From Schistocerca nitens (lineage: Eukaryota; Arthropoda; Insecta; Orthoptera; Acrididae), in NCBI RefSeq assembly GCF_023898315.1, contig NC_064617.1, forward strand, positions 714,881,202 through 714,945,201: 64,000 nt of DNA, written 5' to 3'. Shown in pieces: positions 43,524-54,951 of this stretch. How positions within the stretch are numbered: position 1 is the stretch's first letter; the number at the start of each line of letters is the position of its first letter. Position numbers and translations under genes: made by a program. Below the pieces are notes generated by a model. It was given only the letters and a program-made list of their open reading frames with translations. It did no database searches and was not told the DNA's origin.

Positions 43524-43964
43524 GAACCAGGGTTCAGACACCAGTTTTACCATCTGGTTTTGCAAGGTTCCATGGACCATACTTTCAATGAGGCATCGTC
43601 AGATTTGTTTTTCCATTCCTCTTCAATAATAGCTTACACTCTGCTTTTATTACATCCACATGGACTGAGGTCAAAGGGTAATTTTACTTTCCGTTGACCT
43701 GAAATCGACTAACGAACTAAGTAACTTTTATTGCACCTGGTGACTGTGGAGGGAAGTGTCAAGTACACATACAATGAGCCACTAATGGATTCTCACTTAG
43801 CACACGTATAGAGTTCTTTTTCTAGCAGTTCACTTTCCCCTCTAAAATATTCTTGTGAGAGTCAAAAATACAAAAGCTACTTTTAACTGTGGAACTTCCT
43901 CATCCAGCCACATCTCACTTAATATCAACATCGGAGGAAGCGGAGATCCTGCTGGCTGCAGTAC
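43524..43964. other. Unassigned noncoding DNA
   Basis: Nothing recognised. Confidence 0.35.
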
Positions 43965-44265
43965 AGCTGTTACTGTTGTGGTCTTAAGTCTGAAGACTGG
44001 CTTGATGCAATTCTCCTCGCCACTTCCTTCTGGCAGGTGTCTTCATCTCTGCATAAACACTGCAGCCTACACCTATTTGAACCGTTTACTGTTGTGAAGC
44101 CTTGACCTCTCTCCATAGCGGTTAGGATCCACTTTTCCCTTCCTCGTCAAACTATTTCTTGATGTCTAAGATGGTGTCCTGTCGTTTCTTCCCTTCTTTT
44201 AGTCATATTTTGTCGCAAATTGCTTTCCTCTCCGATTTGTTTCAATATCTTATATATTTTATCCG
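43965..44265 (-). pseudogene. LINE C-terminal/3' fragment of a widespread insect repeat
   Basis: The plus strand reads TGTTGTGGTCTTAAGTCTGA, then AGACTGGCTTGATGCAATTC, the usual 3' end of a very common insect LINE read backwards. On the minus strand the decayed protein includes QIGEERNLRQNMTKRREE and GHHLRHQEIV. It is a short relic. Confidence 0.65.
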
Positions 44266-44269
44266 ATCT

Positions 44270-45870
44270 AGATTAGATTAGATTAGATTAATACTAATTC
44301 CATGGATCATGAATACGATATTTCGTAATGATGTGGAACGAGTCAAATTTTCCAATACATGACATAATTAAGTTAATTTAACAACATAATTAAGTTAATA
44401 TAACAACTTTTTTATTTTTTGTTTTTTTAAATTTTTTATAACTTTTTGTTTGTTTTTTTCTTTTTTTCTTAATTTATATCTACAAATTCCTCTATGGAGT
44501 AGAAGGAGTTGTCATTCAGAAATTATTTTAATTTCTTCTTAAATACTTGTTGGTTATCTGTCAGACTTTTGATACTATTTGGTAAGTGACCAAAGACTTT
44601 AGTGGCAGTATAATTCACCCCTTTCTGTGCCAAAGTTAGATTTAATCTTGAATAGTGAAGATCATCCTTTCTCCTAGTATTGTAGTTATGCACACTGCTA
44701 TTACTTTTGAATTGGGTTTGGTTGTTAATAACAGATTTCATAAGAGAGTATATATACTGAGAAGCTACTGTGAATATCCCTAGATCCTTAAATAAATGTC
44801 TGCAATATGATCTTGGGTGGACTCCAGCTATTACTCTGATTACACGCTTTTGTGCAATAAATACTTTATTCCTCAGTGATGAATTACCCCAAAATATGAT
44901 GCCATATGGAAGCAATGAGTGAAAATAGTCGTAGTAAGCTAATTTACTAAGATGTTTGTCACCAAAATTTGCAATGACCCTTATTGCATAAGTAGCTGAA
45001 CTCAAACGTTCCAGCAGATCATCAATGTGTTTCTTCCAATTTAATCTCTCATCAATGGACACACCTAAAATGTTTGAATATTCTACCTTAGCTATGTGCT
45101 TCTGATTAAGGTCTATATTTATTAATGGGGTCATACCATTTGCTGTACGGAACTGTATGTACTGTGTCTTATCAAAATTCAGTGAGAGTCCGTTTACAAG
45201 GAACCATTTAGTAATTTTCTGAAAGACATTATTGACAATTTCATCAGTTAATTCTTGTTTGTCAGGTGTGATTACTATACTTGTATCATCAGCAAAAAAA
45301 AAAATGGTTCAAATGGCTCTGAGCACTATGGGACTCAACTGCTGAGGTCATTAGTCCCTTAGAACTTAGAACTAGTTAAACCTAACTAACCTAAGGACAT
45401 CGCAAACATCCATGCCCGAGGCAGGATTCGAACCTGCGACCGTAGCGGTCTTGCGGTTCCAGACTGCAGCGCCTTTAACCGCACGGCCACTTCGGCCGGC
45501 GTATCATCAGCAAAGAGAACTAACTTTGCCTCTTCATGAATATAGAATGGCAAGTCATTAATATATATTAAGAACAACAAAGGATCCAAGACTGACCCTT
45601 GTGGGACCCCATTCTTGATAGTTCCCCAGTTTGAGGAATGTGCTAATCTTTGCATATTATGAGAACTGCTTATTTCAACTTTCTGCTCTCTTCCAGTTAG
45701 GTACGAATTAAACCATTTTTGCACTGTTCCACTCATGCCACAATACTTGAGCTTGTCTAGCAGAATTTCGTGATTTACACAATCAAAAGCCTTTGGGAGA
45801 TCACAAAAAATCCCAATGGGTGGTGTTCGGTTATTCAGTTCATTCAAAATTTGATTGGTGAAAGCATATA
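44270..45870 (-). pseudogene. LINE-F, non-LTR retrotransposon, 5'-truncated
   Basis: The minus-strand element ends in TAATC repeats (44270-44291), preceded by a T-rich 3' region (44400-44480 on the plus strand). Coding parts are: 45847-45500 (IFCDLPKAFDCVNHEILLDK for motif A, KNGVPQGSVLDPLLF for motif B, LVLFADD for motif C, cut by a SINE right after FADD), and 45134-44523 (EYSNILGVSIDERLNWKKHI, then YYDYFHSLLPYGIIFWGNSS). The protein ends near 44520. The 5' part is missing before motif A. Apart from the SINE, decay is modest. Confidence 0.82.
45283..45514 (-). mobile_element. SINE-A inside LINE-F, 14-bp target duplication
   Basis: GTATCATCAGCAAA at 45283-45296 and 45501-45514. The SINE tail is the A run at 45293-45303 on the plus strand, and the head is at 45470-45500. 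It splits the LINE-F reading frame just after the FADD motif. Confidence 0.93.
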
Positions 45871-46328
45871 TGGCATGTTTGTCACCAAAATTTGCAATGA
45901 CCCTTATTGCATAAGTGGCAACGGCCTTGCCGCAGTGGATACACCGGTTCCCGTGAGATCACCGAAGTTAAGCACTGTTGGGCGTGGCCGGCGCTTGGAT
46001 GGGTGACCATCCAGTCGCCATGCGCTGTTGCCATTTTTCGGGGTGCACTCAGCTTCGTGATGCCAATTGAGGAGCTACTCGACCGAATAGTAGCGGCTCC
46101 GATCAAAGAAAACCATCATAACGACTGGGAGAGCGGTGTGCTGACCACACGCCCCTCCTATCCGCATCCTCATCTGAGGCTGACACGGCGGTCGGATGGT
46201 CCCGATGGGCCACTTGTGGCCTGAAGACGGAGTGCTTTTTATTGCATAAGTAGCTGAACTCAAACGTTTCAGCAGATCATCACTGTGTTTCTTCCAATTT
46301 AATCTCTCATCAATGGACACACCTAAAA
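45871..46328 (-). repeat. Duplicated LINE-F segment carrying the 5S-SINE
   Basis: 45875-45903 plus 46252-46328 match 44955-45080 of LINE-F, in the same orientation. The segment is thus a second LINE-F fragment or a local duplication. It ends at the TG that starts the gypsy LTR. Confidence 0.7.
45904..46251 (+). mobile_element. 5S rRNA-derived SINE with 13-bp target duplication
   Basis: TTATTGCATAAGT at 45904-45916 and 46239-46251 brackets the element. It starts GGCAACGGCCTTGCCGCAGT. The 5S internal promoter is intact in outline: GAAGTTAAGCACTG (A box), then TTGGATGGGTGACCATCC (C box). After about 120 bases of 5S-like sequence comes an unrelated body through CTGACACGGCGGTCGGATGG. It inserted into a duplicated piece of LINE-F. 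Confidence 0.92.
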
Positions 46329-47096
46329 TGTCTGGAAACCAAACTGACATTTTGTTAGTACTTCATTTTTACAGATATGTGAAGCTTGAAACATGTATGT
46401 ATTCAGTACAGCGATGGCGAGGCATGACAGAATCTCTGACCCGAGAGTTATTTATCGTTGCTAGTCTGCGCTTGACCGCGCGTGTGTTCAGTTGCGTGTA
46501 GCGAGTCGGCAGGTTCAGTTGCGAGTGAGAATTTGCGTGTAGCGAGTCGGCAGGAACAGTTGCGAGTTGTACTCAGTCGGAGTTGTGTGTGAGGAGTCGG
46601 CGGGCGTCGACATGGGTCTCTGCTCAAGGTTCGGGACGAGGTATATTGTTAAATAAGGTAATGAAGCAGCATTGCGCACATCTGATAATGTAATGTATGT
46701 TAATTGTAATTAATTTGTTCAAGAAATGCCCTAATAATAATTTTGTTTTCAAAGCAATCGTTTTAAGAAAAGAATCATTCGAATTGAAACAATATTTCCT
46801 ATGCTTTTCCTCCTAGAATCAATTTATCAGATTAATTATTGCACAGGGCCTAAGGTCAGCGCAGCTGCCCTTATAAAATTTATCAGGTTCACCTTAACGT
46901 TAATTTTGTGGGGACTTAACATTTTTGCACATTTTTATTATCATTGAGTTTTATTACTGTGGGAAGCTAATATTTGGCACAATTTCAATTCTATTCAACT
47001 CTTTTCATTTTCATATTTTTGTGGGGAGGTTACACTTGGCTCTATTCCCATTAACATTTAAATATTGTCATTTTCAAAATTTGCGGGGAGGTTACA
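46329..47096 (+). mobile_element. Probable 5' LTR of gypsy element 1
   Basis: Begins TGTCTGGAAACC exactly where LINE-F similarity ends, and ends in CA two bases before a primer-site-like TGGCGATACCCGG (47099). It has a TATA-like TTATAAAA at 46871-46878 and a short direct repeat of GTGTAGCGAGTCGGCAGG at about 46495 and 46537. GGGGAGGTTACACTTGGC also occurs just before its end, at about 47022 and 47084. No matching 3' LTR was found before 53208, so the boundaries are inferred. Confidence 0.55.
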
Positions 47097-47326
47097 CTTG
47101 GCGATACCCGGACCAGGATCGTATTTCTTTGAGAATCTTCTGAAAAGTAGCCAGATGTCTGCTCTTATTTACTAAAATATAATTAGCATTTGGCGCAACG
47201 CTTTTACTAATTTTGTGACTTTCTTTCCTCAGATCATCGGCAATTCGTTGCTCTTTGTTGTACTTGTATTTGTTGAATTTTGCATTGTCTTTGTTTCATT
47301 TCTGAATAATTGTGATTTGTGTTAAA

Positions 47327-49376
47327 ATGCCGCGAAAAACTATTAATAGTACATCGCGAGGTGTAATGAATGAAATTACCGACTTAAACAACTTCACCGA
47401 TAGTACTTGTGACACGCAGTGTAATGAGACAATCCTGTGTTCACTGACAATCAGTGCGTTCCAACCACTAATGATGATTTTTATCTTAATGATGAAGAAA
47501 CGAACTCAATGGTCTCCTCTGTTAATTTGACGACAATTGATGACGCGGGGCGTTCTGTTGCAATGAGCGCTGCCCAGCTTAACACAACCGGTTTGCAAAA
47601 TTCACGTAACGAACAGACGATTTTTCTAATGAAAATGAGCAGGATACTCAAAGTAGGACGGATTTATTTAATTTCGAAATAGTGACTGACAGTGTACATC
47701 CGACTGGCAAACCTTTTTGTAAATTACAGAATGACCAAATGGTCACACAAAACGCGACAATTGCAGATACACTATCAAATAGTACAGAGAATAGAGTAGG
47801 TAATGTTACCTTGGATCAAATTATGGCAATATTGCTACAACATAGTGAAAATTTCCAACAACTTAAACAAATTAATGAAAAACAAGACAACCTTAAGGAA
47901 GATAACAAACAACTTAGGGAAGATTTCAAACAACAGAGTGAAAAACAAGACAACCTTAGTAAAAAATTAGACAACCTTAATGAAGATAACAAACAATTTA
48001 AAGAAGATTTCAAACAACTTAGTGAACAGAACAAACACCTTAATGAAAAATTAGACAACTATTCCAGACAGCTTAGTGAACAGATTAGAGCCGTTGCCGC
48101 GCAGTGTCATAACACTAAGGGACAATTACGTGTGGAAATTGAGGTTTGTGCTAGGAAAAGTAGCGAAGAAATTAGATCTGTTGCTCAGGAATTAAGGGAT
48201 ATGCAAACAGCCACAACAGAAACACTTAGAGACGAAATAAGTGCAGTCGGTAAACAATGATCTGAAAAAGCTACACAATTACGCGACGAGTTTAAACTAA
48301 TGACAGCAGAACTTTCGCGCACAATGGACGCAAAGATAGACGCGAAATTCGACCAACAGAAGACTCAAATTGACAAACGTTTTAACCTTCACCTACAAAA
48401 CAGTGATACGCGTTTCCGCAAATTTATACAGGATCAAAATAAAGTAAAACGTCAAGTCATGGAAACAATCACTGCACAGAGACAAGAAGATAAACGTAAA
48501 ATGTTTGCGAAGGCAAAAACATACGTAGACAACAATATTGCTACAGTATCGGACAAAATTAATACCATCGAACAGTTGAACACCGAATTACGTGATGAAA
48601 TTTCTGATCTTAAATCAAAAACAGATACACACACAGCAGATATTCAGACGGTCATAGACAGACTCGAACAATTAGAACTAACGCAGGATTCCGATGACAT
48701 CAAAGCTGACGTTAAAAAATTGAACGAAACCACACGTAAATTACAAAAACAGATTACTACTTCTGACACTAAAAACGATGATCAGGTAAAAATACTGACT
48801 GAAAAATGTGATGAATTGGCCAGTCGTATTGATGTTATTGAAAGTAATAATGACAACAAATCAGACGATACTGCACCAATTTCGTTTAACCAAACACCTG
48901 AATTCCAAAATTTACAGCAGACAATCAATGAGATCGATTCATCTAATAATACATTACGTAGAAAGTTGTCAAGTTTACAGCAAGAAGTAACACAGATGAA
49001 AAATATTTCAGTTAATAACACATCACAGCAGACGCCACTTTGCGAACATTTGTCAGACTCACGCAGCGCGTATAATTTGGATAATTTACAGAGACTATGC
49101 GACTTAAAATCCGAAAAGCTACGCGACTTAAAATCTGAAAAGCTACGCGACTTGAAATCCGAAATGACACAGACAAACAGATTCTCACACAAACCTGAAC
49201 GTGTTCTCGAATTCAGTGACGAGAACGTACATTACGAGCAATTTTTATCTGTAAGAAAATCTAAGGAATTTAATAATGACAGAGCACAGATACACGATTT
49301 GAACCGTATACGACAATTTGTTTTTGTACTTTCAATAGCATTGCCTGTAATGAATTTTTACCGCCATTGCCTGTAA
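47327..49376 (+). pseudogene. gag: Gypsy element 1 gag, coiled-coil type, frameshifted
   Basis: Structural protein of an LTR retrotransposon. The start is MPRKTINSTSRG at 47327. It shifts frame near 47430 and 47620, is open at 47682-48260, has a stop (TGA) at 48258-48260, and is open again to 49376. Residues from about 47860 to 49170 form an almost continuous coiled coil. Part of it consists of expanded units (EKQDNLKEDNKQLREDFKQ, and KLRDLKSE three times). The capsid core seen in the second element is not readable here; 49200-49376 is its frayed beginning. No zinc knuckle was seen. Confidence 0.7.
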
Positions 49377-50262
49377 CACACAGGCTGAAATTTATTTGCA
49401 ACGCGTAATAGACCTCAGGGGATTCATTACGCTTTAATGAATATGTGCCGTAGCGTGCATAGGGCCCCGAGCTGTAGTAGTGCTGTTTCATCTTTAGTTT
49501 TCTGCACTGCTGCCTTCTCTTCTACTATCCTTTATATCTATCAAAACAGCTCTTCAACTATTGCTCTATCTAGTATTAAGAATGTGTAATGAAAACCCGA
49601 TAGGACAAGTTTTTACCGAAAGTGACAATTTTTCATTAGACGCTCCAGAAATCACAAACACGAGAACTTTAATAACAAAAAAAATTTTTTTTAATCATCA
49701 GTATGTGTAAAATTATCAGCAATAGCGAACGCATTTTGGTAACAATACACGTTTTCCACCACAACAGCATGAAAGTCAGCCGGTTAGCATACCTAACCAA
49801 CAATGTAATGCACAAGGTCAACCAGGCTTTAATGTTTCGCCGCGTGCACGTATAGTCCCAGGTACAACAAATAGTAACGCACGGCAGCAAGGAAATAACT
49901 ACGTACAGAAAAGACAGTATTTCAATTCCTATCGCAATGCGCCGTATAGGAATGACTATCACGACAGACGTAAAATCAATGAGCACAATTTTTCAGCGTA
50001 CAGTTAATAACAGTCGATCTTTTCAGCAGCAAGAACATCAGCAACAACATATTATCATGAATGAACCAGACAATAGGTGTCATCCATAGCGTAATACGTC
50101 AGGAAGAAATAATAGAACAGTACAAATAGTTGAAATGCCAAAGCATCCTCCTGAAAATAATAACACTACAGATAGAATTTGATTAAATACAGTACAGGTT
50201 GTATATTCCAGTAACGCAAGCAATACTTTTGACACGCAGAGTCTTGTTCACGAGAATGTTAT
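49377..50262 (+). pseudogene. Gypsy element 1: gag tail and deleted protease/reverse transcriptase region
   Basis: 49740-50005 on the plus strand reads GQPGFNVSPRARIVPGTTNS and then QQGNNYVQKRQYFNSYRN, an Asn/Gln/Arg-rich tail similar to that of the second element. The expected protease and reverse transcriptase (about 1.5-2 kb) are missing between here and RNase H, so an internal deletion is likely. Confidence 0.6.
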
Positions 50263-51993
50263 TTGAAGCATGCTTTGTTGAATGCACCACTTTTATCGCA
50301 CCCAGATCTTACCAGAAATTTTTCAATTGCCACCGACAGTTCTAACACCGCTTTAGGCGTACATATTTTTCAGGAAATTGAAGAAGATGGCTCAACAGTA
50401 ATTAAAAACATCGCATTTGCAAGTCGCATTCTGTCACCTGCTGAACGAAATTATTCTCTTACAGAACTGGAAACATTATGTGTAGTATGGGCTTTCACGT
50501 GATTTCGGCACTTTCTTTATGGAAGACATACCAACGTATACACAGACCACAGAGCGATACAATTTTTACTTTCGGCTAAATTCACACACGACAGACTAAG
50601 CAGATGGAAACTTTATTTACAAGAATTTAATTTTACAATAGTTCACATTCCCGGCACACAAAATATTATAGCAGACGCACTATCTCGTTCTCTCAGCAAC
50701 AATCAGCAAGACATCGCAACCAACTTCTGTAAAGCAAATTTCAGCGTTATGTACATTCAACAAGTTGCATTTGAAAATTTTATTTCGTCGTCATTACAGG
50801 ACATAGCACAAGAGCAAAATAAAGACAACGTGTGGAAAGAAATTAAACACCTCTGGCAAGATAGGAATAATGTTACGATTAGAAACCATTACACTGTACG
50901 CAATGACATTCTGTTTCGCCGCTCTCATCCTGACAGCAACAATTGTTTATTATGCATTCCTGATGAGCTTCTTAACAAATTAATCTGGTATACTCATTTA
51001 AGTTACGCACATTACCGATCCAGAGAATGTTTTCTTATACTGAGACAGAACTGTTATTTTACCAACATGGAGAAACGTATACGACGAGTTTTACCGTCAT
51101 GTAAAATCTGCCAGAAAGCTAAGTCAGACACAACTTCACATATTCCTCCATTGTATCCCATTGTACCTGTTAAATTGAGACATATGGCCGCTGTAGACAT
51201 TTTTGGTCCAATTCCGAGAATTAATAGAGGTTTTTGCTACATCTTTGTCGCTGTTGAACTCACTTCAAAATTTGTTACTTTCACTCCGTTACGCAAAGCT
51301 ACTGCTAAAACTGTTTCGAAAGCATTTGTAAAACATTTTCTATTTCATGTATGGCATGTGTTGAACGTAATTTCTGACAATGGATCACAATTTCGTTCTG
51401 CTATATGGACACGTATGTTACGAGCTAGAAACATTTCTCCGATCTATATATCCAAGTACCATGCTTCTTCGAACCCTTGTGAACGATTAATGAAAGAAAT
51501 TGGTAAACTGTGTAGAATATACTGCCACAAAAGACATATTGACTGGGACACACACATATTCTCATTCCAAGATGTAATTAATTCCATTCCAAATGAATCC
51601 ACTATGCTCTCTCCGTCTGTTATACTGAAAAATGTTGAACCACCTAACAAAATTACAGAATTAATAAACTTTCCTACATCACGTCGATTACGACACCACG
51701 AAATAATCGACATTGCGCTGAATAACATCAAACGTGCCGCAGAGCGCCGGAGAACACGGCAAAAACAGGTTTGTACACGCCGTGACTTTCACATTGGACA
51801 GAAAATATTAGTACGTACACACCATTTATCCAACAAAGGAAAAGGTACGTGCAGTAAATTTGAACTTCTATACGCAGGACCATATCGGATTCGCAGCATT
51901 CCTCACCCCAATGTTGTACACGTCGAAACTTTGAGAACCAGAAAATCCAAAGGCAACCACCATTGGTCAAACATCAAACCTTTTATTGAATGA
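50263..51993 (+). pseudogene. pol: Gypsy element 1 pol: RNase H and integrase
   Basis: One frame with a single stop (TGA at 50500). RNase H: FSIATDSSNTALGVHIF with the first Asp, NYSLTELETLCVVWAF with the Glu, VYTDHRAIQFLL with the second Asp, and IADALSR at the end. Integrase from about 50960: zinc domain HLSYAHYRSRECF and CKICQKAK; catalytic D150 (AAVDIFGP), D210 (VISDNGSQF) and E245 (NPCERLMKEIG) in the 414-codon frame starting at 50749; C-terminal GQKILVRTHHLSNKGKGTCS. The reverse transcriptase is missing upstream. Apart from the stop the frame is well preserved. Confidence 0.88.
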
Positions 51994-52028
51994 AGACTCT
52001 TTATGATGCTATAATGCCATTTTGCTAG

Positions 52029-52334
52029 TTTTATGATCACTTATGCAATTATATTCACATGACTAATTACCAATGATTATCTATTTTTTCTTGGCAAGTG
52101 CCCGGCAAGGTAAGGTTAGCAGGTCGCTCTTCTTGTCGTTACACATCAGACCGTGCATATTTTTCCAGATGAATTTACACATTTTATGACCACTTATGCA
52201 ATTATATTTATGTGACTACTTACTGATGACTGTCGTATTTTTTCTTGGCAAGTGCCCGGCAAGGTAAGGTTAGCAGGTCGCTTTTCTTGTCGTTACACAT
52301 TAGACAGTGCACATTTTCCAGATAAAAATTACGT
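52029..52334 (+). repeat. Two tandem copies of a unit of about 156 bp
   Basis: The unit starts TTTTATGATCACTTATGCAA and contains TTCTTGGCAAGTGCCCGGCA. It occurs at about 52029-52184 and 52185-52334, with a possible decayed third start near 52340. It lies just downstream of integrase, in the 3' noncoding part of gypsy element 1. Confidence 0.8.
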
Positions 52335-53207
52335 ATGTTACGAATAATTATGCAATTCTATCTAGTGATATATTAATTTTATCAAATTTTCTCTCCATTA
52401 AAGTCTTTAATTCTCGTCTCTATTAACTATACAACATACAAGCTGAACACAACGAACATCACATTTTTTGTCTTTCTTAGGTATATACGATTGTTTCATG
52501 TTTTGTGTGTATGCATTATGAAATAGTTAAGATATAGCAAACACCAGTTGACTTTGACATTTTGCCTTATGATATCTCAACATCGTGACTACTTTACTGC
52601 TACATTGTCATACACTGGGTACATTTTTGCCTCTGAACACTATCTATGTTTTTTCACATATTACGTTTTTTGTCATGTTATGCTGTATGCTTAATTATGT
52701 TATCATAAACCAGTCATTATTTAGTGAATATATGGTGTAAATGCAAGATATTAATCTTTTTTCATCAATTTCAGAAAGAAATGATGCGTGAAAGAAATAA
52801 ATTAAACAAAATGGGAATTTCACCTTCGGAATGAACGAAAGAGAATGCAATACTTCGTGATGAAGAGTAAATGGATCATAATTAACAAGCATTAACAAGA
52901 ATATACTATACACATCGTAGAATAGCAGTCTTAACTAATTTTTTCTTTCAGAATACGAGGCGATTGATGCAGGCTGTCAGACAGAACTACACATCTTAGT
53001 TTTAGTGATGAAATATGATAGAAATAAGGAATAGTTGTATAATGAGTAATGAAGTGATTTTTTGCAGATGATAATGAATGCTGATGAATAATGATGAAGT
53101 ATATGCTACTATGGATAATAAGTTTTTCTTTACAGGTGATGATAATAATGGAGTTATGATAATATAGATAATGAAATGATGGATAATGAAGTTTTTTCTT
53201 TACAGAT
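52335..53207. other. 3' part of gypsy element 1, noncoding
   Basis: AT-rich sequence with ATGATAATGA-type simple repeats at 53030-53190. It has no similarity to the 46329-47096 LTR. It ends where the LTR of element 2 begins, suggesting that the 3' end of element 1 was cut off by, or lies beyond, element 2. Confidence 0.4.
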
Positions 53208-54336
53208 TGTAATATTATTGGTATTTCCGTCCTATGAAAGCTTTGAGTACCCTTGGAAAGGCATTCACCTATCTTTATTTTAAATGATCAACTTATGAGA
53301 TGAGATCTATTCTTTGAAAGACATTTGTTTTATATAATTTACGAACTGTAAAGATGCGCATCTAGCGCGGACGCTAATACATCGATTGCGCAGTCAAAGA
53401 AACATTTTAACAGAAGCTGAACTGACGTTCCGCTTCGATCTAAATAAAAGATGACAGTAACAAACTCTTGTAGATCTTCAGATTTTTAATGTATTTCTGC
53501 TTGTAATGTGAAAGCGTAAAGAAGGTCGACTTTAAGCTAGAAAAGTGAGCAGTCTTGCCAGCGTGCAGACAATATTATTAATTAATAAAGTTAAAGTAAT
53601 TTATGTTCGAAACTGTAATCGGCAAGTTATTGTTATGAAGGTGTTGAACAGTGCAAGAATTGTCTTCAATGAAGGAGAAAAGTAATGACTGTAATTTGTG
53701 ACAAAAACGTGAACCAAGGAGACAGCACAGGACAGGCTGAAATCTGATCGCACCATACAGTTAGAAAAGTACTTAGGTAAGTTATATTGTTTATAAATAA
53801 GCCCTAATTTGCTAGTGAGAATTGTTTGAATATATTTAGTATTTACCAGATTTCTTATTCTGTTCTTTTCCTTTATACTTTTTAACCTCCATGCCATGTT
53901 ATTTTTATAAATGTCAAACAGCCGTTACTACAGCAGAGAATACTGCGGCATCCTGGTCGTGTACAGAAGGCCGCCCCTTGTCTTCTATACAACTCATAGC
54001 AGCCCCATTTATTAATGATTTCATTTGCAAATGCATTTTTTTTTACTGTTCATTGTTAAAGGTCCCTTAGGTAATTATAAAATTCATACTGATAACGTAA
54101 AGAAATCCGGGTTGTTCTTTTGCAAGTAATAGAAGTCTTTGCGTAATCAAAAACTAGCCTCCTTCTGACAACGATCAGGAGCCGACCAGAAGACGGACGT
54201 CTTCGACCGCTTTCGTGTCTCCTGTGGCAAAGCTGTGCCAAACTGGGAACACGACATTCTAGTATGAAACACAGATTTAAATTGAAAGAATTGAGATATA
54301 TTTAATAGTAATAATAATTTTTTTATCATACTAGAT
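53208..54336 (+). mobile_element. Gypsy element 2, first LTR
   Basis: It starts TGTAATATTATTGGTATTTC and is repeated almost exactly at 60789 onward, with only scattered substitutions. The primer-binding site follows directly at 54338, so the LTR is about 1.13 kb. The TATATAA at about 53334 is a candidate TATA box. The 3' boundary cannot be fixed from two copies that both continue into the internal region. Confidence 0.75.
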
Positions 54337-54337
54337 G

Positions 54338-54355
54338 TGGCGCCCAAACAGGGAC
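54338..54355 (+). promoter_or_regulatory. Primer-binding site, Lys-tRNA type
   Basis: TGGCGCCCAAACAGGGAC matches the known Lys3-type site (TGGCGCCCGAACAGGGAC) at 17 of 18 positions. It would pair with the 3' end of a lysine tRNA to prime minus-strand DNA synthesis. It is repeated at 63342-63359. Confidence 0.85.
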
Positions 54356-54951
54356 CTGATAAAAAAATTTTAATCTGTTCTGTTATTGTTTCATGACATC
54401 ATCCGGTGGACATCGGGAAGCCGTAAAGGAAGTACTGAACAAAACCGTGGAAGTATTAAAAAAAATTTTCGATAAATAACAGCAGTGCGCAAAACGACTG
54501 ATGTAAGTACGGTTTTCATTACGCATAAAATCTCGCGTCTTGTATAAAAAAAAAAACTGATTTCCGGAATTTCTTTCCTTACTGCTTCATTTTATCCTAT
54601 CGCTGTTATTTCCTTGTAGAGTTGCTTATTTACGTAGTTAGAATTCATTTCTGATCATCTCTTCATGCGAAGTTTATTTGTTAGTATTATCAGCATCTTC
54701 ATTGTTGCTACGGTTAAGAACACAAGATGGATGCCATAATAGCAGGATTCAGTGTCTAGTAGGTGTTTGTCACTTATTTTCAAAGTTAGGTGCCATCTTG
54801 TCTTCTACCCGGTATAGTTCTGCAATTGTCACCTACCGCGGTGTGACGTTTGACTATCAGGAAGCGTCGCAGCGTGCGCATCTGAGAGTTGACGATCGGC
54901 GTGCTGCGAAAGATTTCTTTGAGCAGTTACGTCACAAACTTGAAAATAAAC
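54356..54951 (+). other. Gypsy element 2 leader with a small open frame
   Basis: Untranslated leader between primer site and gag. An open frame of 94 codons at 54678-54962 overlaps the gag start by 11 bases in another frame. It is preserved unchanged in the second copy (63681-63965), but the copies are nearly identical anyway, so this is not evidence of selection. Confidence 0.45.

Noticed and set aside
43855-44097. 80-codon plus-strand open frame
   Set aside because: It overlaps the reverse side of a widespread LINE 3' fragment and has no domain.
45917-46036. Possible 5S rRNA gene
   Set aside because: The 5S-like part is diverged and runs directly into a SINE body, with target duplications around the whole; it is a SINE.
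53601-53897. 98-codon minus-strand open frame in the LTR, preserved in both copies
   Set aside because: The two LTR copies are nearly identical over their whole length, so preservation of the frame says nothing about coding.
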